Source of the DNA: Diaphorobacter limosus
GTDB taxonomy: Bacteria > Pseudomonadota > Gammaproteobacteria > Burkholderiales > Burkholderiaceae_C
Reading direction: 5' to 3'
DNA: 64,000 bases
Assembly: GCF_033100095.1 (NCBI RefSeq)
Contig: NZ_CP136921.1
Span: 404,501 to 468,500 of the forward strand
A program made the translations under genes and the position numbers. The notes under the pieces are model-generated. The model was given only the letters and a program-made list of their open reading frames with translations, had not been told where the DNA came from and searched no databases. Shown here piece by piece: positions 38,123 through 48,018 of this stretch (positions are counted from its first letter, which is position 1; each line of letters opens with the position of its first letter).

Positions 38123-39112
38123 TCAATCCTTGGGCCGAAAGCTGATCACCAGCGACGATGGCACGCGGCCATCGATGTCGCGCGGCAGGGTCTCGGTGCG
38201 CTGCAGGGCGCGGAGCACGGCCTCGTCCCAGGCCTTGTTGCCGCTCGATTGGGTGATGCGTGCTTTGACTATGGTGCCGTCGGGCGCGGCGAGTACCTCG
38301 ACCTCGGCGCGCGGGTTGCCGTCCACCTGATCCGGGAAGACGATGTTGGGCTTGACCTTGGCCGCCACCTTGCCGCCGTAGCCGCCCGAGGGGCCGGCGC
38401 TGCGCAATGCGGTGCCGGTGGCCGTCTCGCCACCGGTGGCACCGGCCAGGCTCTGCATGCGGCGGATGTTCGCCTGGTGGCGCGCATCGGCCTCCCTGGC
38501 CTCGCGCGCTTCCTCGGCCTTGCGGCGCTTGTCCTCGGCCAGTTTCTTCTGCTTTTCCTGCTCGGCCTTTTGCTGCTCCAGCTTCTTTTGCTCGGCCAGC
38601 TGTTTCTCGCGCTGCTCCTTTTCGCGCTCGGCCTTTTCCCGCTCGGCCTTCTTCTGGGCCAGCTGGCGTTCCTTCTTCTCCTGTTCCAGGCGCTCGCGGC
38701 GTTCCTTGTCCTTCTTGTCCTGCTCCAGTTCCTGCTCGCGCTTTTTCTTCAGCTCTTCCTCGCGCTTCTTCTGCTTTTGCAGGGCGATGTCGGCGTCGCG
38801 TGTGTCGGGCTCGGCCTGGCGTGGGGCAGGCGGAGGTGGCGGCGGTGGTGCGGGCGCGGGCTGTGGCTCGGGCGTGGGTTCGGGGGCCGGCGGCGGTGGG
38901 GGCTCGGCCGCGCGCGGAGCGGCCTGTTGCGGCACGGCGGCCCAGAGCTCGGCCTCCACGGCGGGCTGGTCGCTGCTGCTCTTCCAGTTCACGCCCCAGG
39001 TCAGCGCGACCACCAGCACGGCATGGGCCAGCACCGCCAGGGTGATGGCGCGCATGCGGCCCGGCGGGCGCGGCGGGGCGAACTGGTCGCGGTCATGAAT
39101 GGCTGCCTGCAT
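38123..39112 (-). CDS. tolA: Cell envelope integrity protein TolA
   Basis: A 329-residue inner-membrane protein. One N-terminal transmembrane helix (about residues 23-45) is followed by a Pro/Ala segment. A long Lys/Glu/Gln coiled coil (about 105-210, with many EKE and QEK repeats) spans the periplasm. The C-terminal TonB-like domain begins near residue 245 (VDGNPRAEVEVLAAPDGTIV) and ends LPRDIDGRVPSSLVISFRPK. It links TolQR to the outer membrane during division. tolQ-tolR-tolA form an operon, but tolB and pal do not follow. Confidence 0.93.
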   Translation of the reverse strand: MQAAIHDRDQFAPPRPPGRMRAITLAVLAHAVLVVALTWGVNWKSSSDQPAVEAELWAAVPQQAAPRAAEPPPPPAPEPTPEPQPAPAPPPPPPPAPRQAEPDTRDADIALQKQKKREEELKKKREQELEQDKKDKERRERLEQEKKERQLAQKKAEREKAEREKEQREKQLAEQKKLEQQKAEQEKQKKLAEDKRRKAEEAREAREADARHQANIRRMQSLAGATGGETATGTALRSAGPSGGYGGKVAAKVKPNIVFPDQVDGNPRAEVEVLAAPDGTIVKARITQSSGNKAWDEAVLRALQRTETLPRDIDGRVPSSLVISFRPKD

Positions 39113-39134
39113 GCGCGTGGACGATCCTTGGGGT

Positions 39135-39560
39135 TCAGCCGCCGCTCTTGACGGCCAGCGCCACGCGCGCCACGCCGGCGCGCTGCAGCTCGGACATGGC
39201 CTTCATCACCGAGTCGTAGGAGGCCGTCTTGTCGGCGCTGATGAGCACCGGCGTGTCCTCGGGCTGATCTTTGAGCCAGGTCTTGGCGGTGTGGCCCAGC
39301 TGCGCCAGCGGCACCGTGCGTTCGTTGCCGTCGGCCTTGAAGCGCACGCCGCCGTCCTTGTCCACGATGACATCGGCGCGCGTCTTGGGCAGCTTGGCAC
39401 CCTTGCCGACCGAGGGCAGGTTGACCGAACTCGGTGTGAGCATGGGCGCGGTCACCATGAAGATGATGAGCAGCACCAGCATCACGTCGATGAAGGGCAC
39501 CATGTTGATCTCGTTCATGGAGCGGCGGCGCGTGCCGCTGCGGGACGCCATTGCGGGCAT
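39135..39560 (-). CDS. tolR: ExbD/TolR family proton-channel subunit
   Basis: A 141-residue protein with one transmembrane helix near residues 20-42 (MVPFIDVMLVLLIIFMVTAP), including the Asp needed for proton flow. A small periplasmic domain follows, ending QRAGVARVALAVKSGG. It partners TolQ to energise TolA. Gene order and spacing (13 bases after tolQ, 22 before tolA) support translational grouping. Confidence 0.95.
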   Translation of the reverse strand: MPAMASRSGTRRRSMNEINMVPFIDVMLVLLIIFMVTAPMLTPSSVNLPSVGKGAKLPKTRADVIVDKDGGVRFKADGNERTVPLAQLGHTAKTWLKDQPEDTPVLISADKTASYDSVMKAMSELQRAGVARVALAVKSGG

Positions 39561-39573
39561 GACGGGCCTCCCT

Positions 39574-40691
<1,118 letters not shown>

Positions 40692-40697
40692 GCTGCG

Positions 40698-41882
40698 TCA
40701 GCCGATCAAACGCTGCAAACGGCTGACCGCCTCGTGCAGCTGGGCCATGGAGTTTGCGGTAGAAAAACGCACATGGCGCGCCGTGTCGGCCGTGCCGAAG
40801 TCGCGCCCCGGCGTGATGGCCAGATGGGCGCGGCGCATGAGCTCAAACGCGAAGTCCCAGCTGCCATCGACACCCAGCCTGTGCGCCACCTGCGTGCAGT
40901 CGGCCCAGGCATAGAAGGCGCCGTCGGGCATGACGGGCACGCTCAATCCGAGCTTGTTGAGTTCGGGAATGAAGTAGTCGCGCCGCGCCTTGAACTCCGC
41001 GCGCCGGCGCTCGTACTCGGCGATGCTCTCGGCCTCGAAGCAGGCCAGGGCGGCGTGCTGCGAGATGGTGGATGCGCAGATGAACAGGTTTTGCGCCAGG
41101 CGCTCGACCACCGGCACCATGGCATCCGGCACCACCATCCAGCCCAGGCGCCAGCCGGTCATGTTGAAGTACTTGCTGAAGCTGTTGATGCTGATGATGT
41201 CGTCGCCCAGCGCCAGTGCGCTGTGGCTGTACTGCTCCTCGTACGACAGGCCCAGGTAGATCTCGTCGATGATGGTCAGGCCGCCCTTGGCGCGCACCAC
41301 CTGGTGTATGGCGCGCAGCTCGTCGGGGGCGATCGAAGTGCCCGTGGGGTTGGAAGGCGAGGCCAGCAAAACGCCGCGCGTTTTTTCTCCCCACGCCGCT
41401 TCGACCTTGGCGGCGCTGAGCTGAAAGCGTTCCTCGGCGGTGGTCGGGATCAGCACCGCCTTGCCCTCGGCCGCGCTCACGAAGTGGCGGTTGCAGGGGT
41501 AGCTGGGGTCGGGCATCAGGACCTCGTCGCCGGCGTCGATCAGCGCCAGGCAGGCCAGCTGCAGCGCGGCCGAGGCCCCGGCCGTGATCACGATGCGCCG
41601 CGCCGGCACATCGACGCCAAAGCGCGTGGCGTACCAGTCGCTGATGCGCTCGCGCAGCGGCTCCAGGCCCAGGGCGTTGGTGTACTGCGTCAGGCCGTCG
41701 CGTATCGCGCGCTCGGCCGCCTGTTGCACGAGCGGCGGGGCGGTGAAATCCGGCTCGCCGATGTTCAGGAAGATCATCGGCTCGCGCGTGCCGGCCACTT
41801 CGCGCGCCATTGCCTGCGCGGCCTTGGCCACTTCCATCACGTAAAAGGGTTCTATGCGCTCGGCGCGGGTGGAGAACTTCAT
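40698..41882 (-). CDS. PLP-dependent class I/II aminotransferase
   Basis: A 394-residue fold-type I aminotransferase. Visible features are FLNIGEPDFTAPPLVQQAAE near residue 35, ITAGASAALQLACLALIDAG near 95, and the PLP Lys in NSFSKYFNMTGWRLGWMVVP near 233. A C-terminal substrate Arg lies in HVRFSTANSMAQLHEAVSRL. It resembles the AspC/AlaA-like group, but substrate specificity cannot be set from sequence. The start MKFSTRAERIEPF is chosen over a 16-residue extension. It ends seven bases before ybgC. Confidence 0.88.
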   Translation of the reverse strand: MKFSTRAERIEPFYVMEVAKAAQAMAREVAGTREPMIFLNIGEPDFTAPPLVQQAAERAIRDGLTQYTNALGLEPLRERISDWYATRFGVDVPARRIVITAGASAALQLACLALIDAGDEVLMPDPSYPCNRHFVSAAEGKAVLIPTTAEERFQLSAAKVEAAWGEKTRGVLLASPSNPTGTSIAPDELRAIHQVVRAKGGLTIIDEIYLGLSYEEQYSHSALALGDDIISINSFSKYFNMTGWRLGWMVVPDAMVPVVERLAQNLFICASTISQHAALACFEAESIAEYERRRAEFKARRDYFIPELNKLGLSVPVMPDGAFYAWADCTQVAHRLGVDGSWDFAFELMRRAHLAITPGRDFGTADTARHVRFSTANSMAQLHEAVSRLQRLIG

Positions 41883-41937
41883 GACACTGTGCCTGCCGCC
41901 GCCCAGGGCGCACGGGCTTGAGAGAAACAAAAGGGGC

Positions 41938-42465
41938 TCAGCTGGCCTTGCCGGCGGCCTTGTCGGCCTCGACCTCGGCGGCGCGCAGCTGCGGCGCCAG
42001 GCCGTTCAAGACGCCGTTGACGTACTTGTGGCCATCGGTGCCGCCGAATTCCTTGGCCAGCTCGATGCACTCGTTGATGACCACGCGCCAGGGCACGTCG
42101 GGGCAGTGCTGGAACTCGTACACGCCTATCCACATCACGGCATGCTCTATGGGCGAGATCTCGGCCAGCTTGCGGTCGAGCTGCGGCGTGATCAGCTCGT
42201 CCATGAACTGGGCGGTGGTGATGCAGCCGTGCAGGAGCGCGTCGTAATGCGCGGCATCGGCCTTGTGAAAGCCTGACAGGTCGCGCGTGAACAGGTCGAT
42301 GGAGCTGGCGTCGTTGCCGCCCACCAGATGCTGGTACAGCGCCTGCAGGGTGAATTCACGCGCGCGTGAGCGCGCCGATTTGGAGCCGGCCTTGCGCGCG
42401 CCGGTGCTGGTGGTGCCGGTGCGCGACTGGCGCGGGGGGCGCTTGGAAGCGGGGGCCTCGCTCAC
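41938..42465 (-). CDS. nusB: Transcription antitermination factor NusB
   Basis: A 175-residue all-helical RNA-binding protein. A 30-residue basic leader precedes the NusB fold, marked by [20 protein letters not shown] near residue 34 and a C-terminal [19 protein letters not shown], then [15 protein letters not shown]. It acts with NusE (S10) in rRNA antitermination. It overlaps ribH by four bases, the usual ribH-nusB coupling. Confidence 0.96.
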   Translation of the reverse strand: MSEAPASKRPPRQSRTGTTSTGARKAGSKSARSRAREFTLQALYQHLVGGNDASSIDLFTRDLSGFHKADAAHYDALLHGCITTAQFMDELITPQLDRKLAEISPIEHAVMWIGVYEFQHCPDVPWRVVINECIELAKEFGGTDGHKYVNGVLNGLAPQLRAAEVEADKAAGKAS

Positions 42466-42926
42466 TGCAGCTCCTCCAGCAGCCTGGCCATCTCCACGGC
42501 CACGCGGGCGGCGTCCACGCCCTTGTCGGTTTGGCGCGCGATGGCCTGCTCCAGGTTCTCGGTGGTTAGGATGGCGTTGGCGATCGGGATCTGGTAGTCA
42601 AGCCCCACGCGCGTCACGCCCGCGCCGGACTCGTTGGCCACCAGTTCGAAGTGGTAGGTCTCGCCGCGGATGATGCAGCCCAGGGCGATCAGCGCGTCGT
42701 ACTCATCGCGCTCGGCCATGGCCTGCAGCGCCAGCGGCACCTCCAGTGCGCCGGGCACCAGCACATGGTGGATATGCGCCTCCTGCACGCCCAGCTTGAT
42801 CAGCTCGGCGCGGCAGGCCGCGGCCAGGGTGTTGGTGATGCCTTCGTTGAAGCGGGCCTGAACCAGGCCGATGTGCAGTTCGCTGCCGTTGAGCTGCGCC
42901 GCCGTGCCTTTGTCTGCGTCAAACAT
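42462..42926 (-). CDS. ribH: 6,7-dimethyl-8-ribityllumazine synthase
   Basis: A 154-residue enzyme of riboflavin synthesis. Visible motifs are [20 protein letters not shown] near residue 19, [20 protein letters not shown] near 53, and [20 protein letters not shown] near 82 with the catalytic His. Subunits assemble into pentamers or icosahedra. It follows ribB by three bases and overlaps nusB. Confidence 0.97.
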   Translation of the reverse strand: MFDADKGTAAQLNGSELHIGLVQARFNEGITNTLAAACRAELIKLGVQEAHIHHVLVPGALEVPLALQAMAERDEYDALIALGCIIRGETYHFELVANESGAGVTRVGLDYQIPIANAILTTENLEQAIARQTDKGVDAARVAVEMARLLEELQ

Positions 42927-42929
42927 GTC

Positions 42930-44051
42930 TTATTCCTTGGGGATGTAGCCGGTGATTTCCAAACCGTAGCCTGTCATGCTGGGCATGCGCCGGGGCTGGC
43001 CCATGAGCTGCATGCGCGCCACGCCGACCTCGCGCAGGATCTGCGCGCCCACGCCGTAGGTGCGCAAGTCCATGCGGCCGCGCTCGGGCGCCTGGGCGGC
43101 GCGCGCCTTGCCCTCGAACTGCTCGAGCAGTTGCTCGCCGGTTTCGCCGCAATTGAGCAGCACGGCCACGCCGCGGCCCTGGGCGGCGATGTGGCGCAGG
43201 CTGGCGTCCAGGCTCCAGGAATGCATGGCGCGGCTGGGCTCCAGCGTGTCCAGCACCGACAGCGGCTCGTGCACGCGCACCGGCACGCTGTCGGCCGCAT
43301 CCCACTGTCCCATGACCAGCGCCAGGTGCACCGCCTGGCTGGGTTCGTCGCGGAAGGCGTGGGCGGTGAACTCACCAAACGCCGTCTGCATGGGACGCGA
43401 GCCCACCTTGTGCACCAGCGACTCGGTGCGGCTGCGGTATTCGATCAGGTCGGCGATGGTGCCAATCTTCAGGCCATGCTCGGCGGCAAACAGCTGCAGG
43501 TCGGGCAGGCGGGCCATGGTCCCGTCGTCCTTCATCACCTCGCAGATCACGGAAGACGGGCTGCAGCCGGCCATGGCGGCCAGGTCGCAGCCGGCTTCGG
43601 TGTGGCCGGCGCGCATCAGCACGCCGCCATCGACCGCCTGCAGCGGGAAGATATGGCCGGGCTGCACCAGGTCGGCAGCCTGGGCATTGGGTGCCACGGC
43701 GGCCTGCACGGTGCGCGCGCGGTCGGCGGCGCTGATGCCGGTGGTCACGCCCTCGGCGGCCTCGATGGAGACGGTGAAGGCGGTGCCCATCTTGGTGCCG
43801 TTGCGCGCCACCATGGGCGGCAGTTGCAGGCGCTCGCAGCGCTCGCGCGAGAGGGTCAGGCAGATCAGGCCGCGGCCGAAGCGGGCCATGAAGTTGATGG
43901 CCTCGGGCGTGACATGGTCGGCGGCGATGACCAGATCGCCTTCGTTCTCGCGGTCTTCCTCATCGACGAGGATGACGATGCGCCCGGCGCGCATCTCGGC
44001 CACGATGTCTTGCACGGGCGAGATGGGGGCGGGCGTGAGGGGGGTGTTCAT
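42930..44051 (-). CDS. ribB: 3,4-dihydroxy-2-butanone-4-phosphate synthase with degenerate GTP cyclohydrolase II domain
   Basis: A 373-residue protein. The RibB domain (about 1-205) is intact, with [19 protein letters not shown] near residue 30 and [19 protein letters not shown] near 147. The second half aligns in layout with RibA but lacks its zinc site: where ECLTGDVFGS..CDCG is expected, the sequence is [20 protein letters not shown] (residues 260-279). GTP cyclohydrolase activity is therefore improbable, as in RibBX-type proteins. A separate ribA should exist elsewhere. No FMN riboswitch is visible upstream. Confidence 0.92.
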   Translation of the reverse strand: MNTPLTPAPISPVQDIVAEMRAGRIVILVDEEDRENEGDLVIAADHVTPEAINFMARFGRGLICLTLSRERCERLQLPPMVARNGTKMGTAFTVSIEAAEGVTTGISAADRARTVQAAVAPNAQAADLVQPGHIFPLQAVDGGVLMRAGHTEAGCDLAAMAGCSPSSVICEVMKDDGTMARLPDLQLFAAEHGLKIGTIADLIEYRSRTESLVHKVGSRPMQTAFGEFTAHAFRDEPSQAVHLALVMGQWDAADSVPVRVHEPLSVLDTLEPSRAMHSWSLDASLRHIAAQGRGVAVLLNCGETGEQLLEQFEGKARAAQAPERGRMDLRTYGVGAQILREVGVARMQLMGQPRRMPSMTGYGLEITGYIPKE

Positions 44052-44192
44052 GCGGGGCCTTTGCGTAGTCCGTGCGCCCTGGGGCAGCGCGCGTTCCCCG
44101 GCGGGTGGGCCCCAAAGAACGGCGATGCGGCCGCGGGCCGCACGGGTGAGGGATGCGGTGATCCCGAAAGACGGCGATTTTAGTCCACGGCG

Positions 44193-44486
44193 TCAGATGG
44201 CGGAGGCTTCGAGCCGGATGTCGCTCATCGGATAGGCCACGCAGGGCAGCACGCAGCCCTCGGCCTTTTCCTCGGGCGACAGGCCGGGCCAGTCGATGGC
44301 GTAGCGCACCTCGCCGTCGGCCAGCATGCCGATGCAGGTGCGGCAGCTGCCGTTGCGGCAGGAGCTGGGCCAGTCGATGCCGCCTTGCTCCAGCGACAGC
44401 AGCAGGGGCTGCTCGGGCCAGGCATCGCACTGGGTGCCGTCATCGCCCACGCGGGCAATGAAAAAGGGTGGGGTCGTGTTTTCCAT
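44193..44486 (-). CDS. [2Fe-2S] ferredoxin
   Basis: A 97-residue plant-type ferredoxin. Cluster ligands are the Cys residues in [20 protein letters not shown] near 45-60 and the fourth in [13 protein letters not shown] near 85. It should serve a monooxygenase or other reductase, but no obvious partner is adjacent. The ATG giving [12 protein letters not shown] is chosen; an upstream TTG adds five residues. It lies between the ribB leader and the tandem-repeat spacer. Confidence 0.9.
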   Translation of the reverse strand: MENTTPPFFIARVGDDGTQCDAWPEQPLLLSLEQGGIDWPSSCRNGSCRTCIGMLADGEVRYAIDWPGLSPEEKAEGCVLPCVAYPMSDIRLEASAI

Positions 44487-44512
44487 AGAAAATGCCTTCA
44501 ACGCCTGTCGGG

Positions 44513-44541
44513 AAAGCGCAAATAGCTATCAAAATAATAGT
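44513..44541. repeat. Dispersed element copy upstream of the ferredoxin gene
   Basis: AAAGCGCAAATAGCTATCAA followed by AATAATAGTAA. It lies about 27 bases upstream of the ferredoxin ATG, in the leader. Confidence 0.6.
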
Positions 44542-44558
44542 AAAAAGAATCTAAGGGA

Positions 44559-44790
44559 GCTGCCTAAAAATTGGGCATTGCAGGTCTGGGCATTGCAAAT
44601 CAGGCACTTAAGACCGCCATACAGCGCTTGTCCAAAGTTATCCCCAGGATTGTCCAATGGCCTGTGGAACAACTCCTGGCCAGGCTGCCTAAAAATTCAT
44701 CATCGCAAGCAAAATCATTACAAATCAAATACTTGCAATCGCAGTACAGCGGTTGTTCAGGCTTATCCACATGTTTGTCCAGTGCCACCA
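44559..44790. repeat. Tandem imperfect duplication (125-base period) with DnaA-box-like sequences
   Basis: Two units starting GCTGCCTAAAAATT at 44559 and 44684 align without gaps for 100 bases at 70 identities. Each carries TACAGCG-N-TTGT and a DnaA-box-like nonamer at the same offset: TTATCCCCA (44638-44646) and the perfect TTATCCACA (44763-44771), each followed by TTGTCCA. A third inverted TTATCC core is at 44792-44797. The spacer (44487-44803) is clearly more AT-rich than its surroundings and holds no credible gene. Confidence 0.8.
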
Positions 44791-44803
44791 GGGATAAGCT
44801 GGC

Positions 44804-45175
44804 TCAGGGTTCGCGCGCATCTTCAGTCGCGGTGCGGCTCAGGTTGGCTGGCACCGCCTCGCCCATGCGGCGCGCGCGGAACAGCGCGGCACGCATCAGG
44901 AAGATGTTGGTCACGGGGACGGTGACGGCCACGAACAGGGCGATCAGCAGCGCATGCACGGCCAGGCCTTCGCCCACCATGGAGAAGTACAGCAGCGTGG
45001 CATGCATGACGCACCAGCAGGCCATGGTGGCAATGATGGCCGGGGCATGCACGCGCTCGAAATAGCTTTTCAGGCGCAGCAGCCCGAGCGAGCCCAGAAA
45101 GGCAATCGCGGCACCGGCCAGCACCAGCAGCGAGACGCTGATGTCCAGCCACAGGGGCAGATCCTGGCCATTCAC
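44804..45175 (-). CDS. mnhG: Mrp/Pha-type Na+(K+)/H+ antiporter subunit G
   Basis: A 123-residue protein with three hydrophobic helices: ISVSLLVLAGAAIAFLGSLG, HAPAIIATMACWCVMHATLL, and HALLIALFVAVTVPVTNIFL. The motif GLLRLKSYFERVHAPAI is typical of MnhG/MrpG. Translation must begin at a GTG inside the mnhF stop region (GTGA overlap); no ATG in frame fits. It is the last gene of the six-gene antiporter operon and ends at the DnaA-box repeat spacer. Confidence 0.88.
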   Translation of the reverse strand: MNGQDLPLWLDISVSLLVLAGAAIAFLGSLGLLRLKSYFERVHAPAIIATMACWCVMHATLLYFSMVGEGLAVHALLIALFVAVTVPVTNIFLMRAALFRARRMGEAVPANLSRTATEDAREP

Positions 45176-45453
45176 TCGATCACCTCGCCGCGCAGCAGGA
45201 ACTTGGCCATGGCCGTGGAACTGGCAAAACCCAGCAGGGCGATGAGCATGGCGGCCTCGAAGTAATGCTGACTGCCGTAGTAGATGCCCAGCACCAGCAT
45301 CAGCAGCATGCCGTTCAAATAGATGCAGTCCAGCGCCAGCACCCTGTCCTGCGCGGCCGGGCCCTTGAGCAGGCGCACCAGGCACAGCACCATGGCCGCA
45401 ACGAGCATAAACAGGGCGCTGGGCAAGGCCCACGCAAGCAGGGAGCCGGTCAT
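45172..45453 (-). CDS. mnhF: Mrp/Pha-type antiporter subunit F
   Basis: A 93-residue protein with three helices. It matches MnhF in KGPAAQDRVLALDCIYLNGM, where Asp in the second segment is conserved, and ends FLLRGEVIE. The ATG overlaps the mnhE stop by four bases and its stop overlaps mnhG. Confidence 0.9.
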   Translation of the reverse strand: MTGSLLAWALPSALFMLVAAMVLCLVRLLKGPAAQDRVLALDCIYLNGMLLMLVLGIYYGSQHYFEAAMLIALLGFASSTAMAKFLLRGEVIE

Positions 45454-45941
45454 TCGAAGATCTCCATCAGGGGGCGCTCGTAGCGCGTCTGTACATGCTG
45501 CACGATGGCCTCGCGGTCATGTACCTCCAGCACATGCAGCATGAGCATGGAGCGGTCGCGCGAGAGCTCGGCCCAGACCGTGCCGGGCGTGATGCAGACG
45601 ATCATGGCCAGTACCGCCAGGCCGTTGGGGTCGCGCAGCTCAAGCGGTATCTTCACGAAGTCGGCGCTGTGGCGGCGCGTGCGCGGCAGCAGCAGAAAGC
45701 GCAGCACGGCGATGTTGGACTGGGTCGTGTCCACCACCACCGTCCAGCACAGCCGCAGCACCGTGCCCAGGTGGCGCACGCGCACCTTTTGCGGGCGCAG
45801 CTCCTTGAACAGCACCGGCAACCCCAGGGCCAGCAGCAGGGCCAGCAGCAGGTGGCCGGGGCTGAGCGAGCGGTTGAGCAGCAGCCAGACCACAAACAGC
45901 CCGAACGAGACCAGCGGTGCGGGCAGGATTTTCTTCATCAT
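45450..45941 (-). CDS. mnhE: Mrp/Pha-type antiporter subunit E
   Basis: A 163-residue membrane protein with two N-terminal helices (FGLFVVWLLLNRSLSPGHLL and LLLALLLALGLPVLF) and a cytosolic C-terminal part. The MnhE motif MIVCITPGTVWAELSRDRSM is at residues 112-131, with VLEVHD following. It begins with a double ATG overlapping mnhD. It is required for assembly of the Mrp complex in studied systems. Confidence 0.92.
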   Translation of the reverse strand: MMKKILPAPLVSFGLFVVWLLLNRSLSPGHLLLALLLALGLPVLFKELRPQKVRVRHLGTVLRLCWTVVVDTTQSNIAVLRFLLLPRTRRHSADFVKIPLELRDPNGLAVLAMIVCITPGTVWAELSRDRSMLMLHVLEVHDREAIVQHVQTRYERPLMEIFE

Positions 45942-47656
45942 GGCCGGGCCTCCTTTCCGGCGGGCCGGGCACTGTCGCCGGGGCCGGTCCGCGGCGGTGC
46001 GTTCAGCACGGCACGCACATAGCCGGCGGGGGCGTACAGCGCCCGGGCCGTGGCCGTGGTGAAGCGCATCACGCCCTCGGCCTGGACGGTCAGTACCACG
46101 CAGGCGGCCAGCAGCAACGCGATGGGAAGGCCTTCGAGCACATGCAGCTGCGGCCTGTCCCTCTCCGAGGCGGCCCAGAAATGGCGGATCCCGGACCGTG
46201 TCAGCGCCATCAGAGCCACCAGGCCCGTGCCAATCATCAGCGCCAGCAGCGTCCAGCCGGCCGGCCCGGGGCTGGTACCCGGCGCGGTGCCCAGGCCCTG
46301 CGGATCGAGCAGCGGGCCGAGCATGGCGAACTTGCCGATGAAGCCCGACAACGGCGGCAGCCCGGCGATCACCAGGGTGCTCATCAGATAGGCCAGGCCC
46401 ATGAAGGCGGTGGCGGCCGGGATCACCCGGCCGACCAGCACCTGTTCTTCGTCATCCAGGTTCAGACCGGCGGTGGGCACGAGTTCTGCCGAAAGAAAGG
46501 GCGCGTCGTCGTCGTTTTCGTACGGGGCCAGGGTGGCGCCGTCGTTGCGCCAGCGCTCGGTCAGGTCGGCCAGCAGGAACAGCGCCGCCACGGCCAGCGT
46601 GGAGCTGGGCAGGTAGTACAGCAGGCCGGCCGTGAGCCGATCCTGGCCAAAGCCGGCTGCGGCCAGCAGCGTGCCCGACGACAGCACGGCCGCGTGGCTG
46701 GCCAGGTGCGTCAGGCGCTGCGAGCCCATCATGCCGATGGCGCCAAAGGCCATGGTGGCCATGCCGCCCAGGATCAGCCACAGGCCGCCAAACTGTGCCG
46801 AGGCCCCGGCATCGGCGCCAAACAGCAGCGACCACAGGCGCAGCAGCGCGTACAGCCCGACCTTGGTCATGAGCGCAAACAGCGCCCCCACCGGGGCCGT
46901 GGCCGCGCTGTAGGCGGGCACCAGCCAGAAGTTCAGCGGCCACAGGGCCGCCTTGATCAGAAAGGCCGTGGCCAATATGGCGGCCGCCGCGTGCAGCAGG
47001 CCCCGGTCGGCCGGCAACACCTGGGGCACGGCCCGGGCCAGGTCGGCCATGTTCAGCGTGCCGGTGAGGGCGTAGAGCATGGCCGCGCCGACCAGGAACA
47101 GCGACGAGGCCGCCAGGTTGATGGCGATGTAGTGCAGGCCAGACTGCACGCGCGCGCGCCCCGAGCCATGCAGCAGCAGGCCGTAGGAGGCGGCCAGCAT
47201 GATCTCGAAGAACACGAACAGGTTGAACAGGTCGCCGGTGAGGAACGCTCCGGCCAGGCCCATCAGCTGGAACTGGAACAGCGCCTGGTAGAGCACGCCG
47301 GCACGCTGCCAGCGCGCGCCCGCGAACAGCACCGAACACAGGGCGACCAGGCTGGTCAGCAGCAGCATCAGCGCCGTCAGCCGGTCGAGCACCAGCACGA
47401 TGCCAAACGGGGCCGGCCAGTTGCCCGGCAGGTACACGCCCATGCCCACCTCTGCGCCCTGGCGGTGCACCCATTGCAGCAAGGCAATCGACACCAGCAG
47501 GCCCACCAGCGTGGACACCAGGCTGACGCCGAACTTCAGGCGCTGCTGCTCCTCGCGCAGCAGCAACAACAGCGCGGCCGTGAACATGGGCAGCGCGATG
47601 GGCGCCAGCATCAGGTGCGGCATGAGCGCGCTGGTGACCTCAGACAGCCGGCTCAT
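45938..47656 (-). CDS. mnhD: Mrp/Pha-type antiporter subunit D
   Basis: A 572-residue membrane protein of the proton-translocating NuoM/NuoN-related family, with about 14 helices. The segment ALWPLNFWLVPAYSAATAPV contains the conserved transport Lys region, and FFEIMLAASYGLLLHGSGRA holds the conserved Glu. The start MSRLSEVTSALM overlaps the mnhC stop by four bases. A long upstream read-through frame is not used. Confidence 0.93.
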   Translation of the reverse strand: MSRLSEVTSALMPHLMLAPIALPMFTAALLLLLREEQQRLKFGVSLVSTLVGLLVSIALLQWVHRQGAEVGMGVYLPGNWPAPFGIVLVLDRLTALMLLLTSLVALCSVLFAGARWQRAGVLYQALFQFQLMGLAGAFLTGDLFNLFVFFEIMLAASYGLLLHGSGRARVQSGLHYIAINLAASSLFLVGAAMLYALTGTLNMADLARAVPQVLPADRGLLHAAAAILATAFLIKAALWPLNFWLVPAYSAATAPVGALFALMTKVGLYALLRLWSLLFGADAGASAQFGGLWLILGGMATMAFGAIGMMGSQRLTHLASHAAVLSSGTLLAAAGFGQDRLTAGLLYYLPSSTLAVAALFLLADLTERWRNDGATLAPYENDDDAPFLSAELVPTAGLNLDDEEQVLVGRVIPAATAFMGLAYLMSTLVIAGLPPLSGFIGKFAMLGPLLDPQGLGTAPGTSPGPAGWTLLALMIGTGLVALMALTRSGIRHFWAASERDRPQLHVLEGLPIALLLAACVVLTVQAEGVMRFTTATARALYAPAGYVRAVLNAPPRTGPGDSARPAGKEARP

Positions 47657-48018
47657 GGCATCTCCTGCGCATCGCGCGCCTGCGAGCCGTCTACATGATC
47701 GGTGCCGGATATGCCGCGTGCGGCCAGCAGCACCACCAGGAACAGCGCCGTCATGGCAAAGCCGATGACGATGGCGGTGAGTACCAGGGCCTGGGGCAGG
47801 GGGTCGGCGTAATGCTGCAGATCCTGCGCCACGCCGGGTAGCAGCACCGGCTCCTTGGCCAGGGCCAGGCCCAGGCGGCCCATGCTGAAGATGAACAGGT
47901 TCACCGCATAGGACAACAGGGACAGGCCCATGATGACCTGGAAGGTGCGCGGGCGCAGTAGCAGCCACACCCCCGAGCCGGTGAGCACGCCGATGGAGAT
48001 GGCGAGGATGATTTCCAT
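47653..48018 (-). CDS. mnhC: Mrp/Pha-type antiporter subunit C
   Basis: A 121-residue NuoK-like membrane protein with three helices. Conserved features are VIMGLSLLSYAVNLFIFSMG and DPLPQALVLTAIVIGFAMTA. It starts directly after the mnhA stop and overlaps mnhD. Confidence 0.93.
   Translation of the reverse strand: MEIILAISIGVLTGSGVWLLLRPRTFQVIMGLSLLSYAVNLFIFSMGRLGLALAKEPVLLPGVAQDLQHYADPLPQALVLTAIVIGFAMTALFLVVLLAARGISGTDHVDGSQARDAQEMP

Noticed and set aside
44052..44192. FMN riboswitch upstream of ribB
   Set aside because: The spacer lacks the conserved RFN segments. Only generic GC-rich hairpins were found.
44600..44788. Small minus-strand frame of 62 codons in the repeat spacer
   Set aside because: It runs through both repeat units, lacks a ribosome site and has no protein-like features.
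44487..44803. Chromosomal origin of replication
   Set aside because: DnaA-box-like sequences are present, but dnaA, dnaN, a clear unwinding element and dense box clusters are absent. It is kept as a DnaA-related repeat only.
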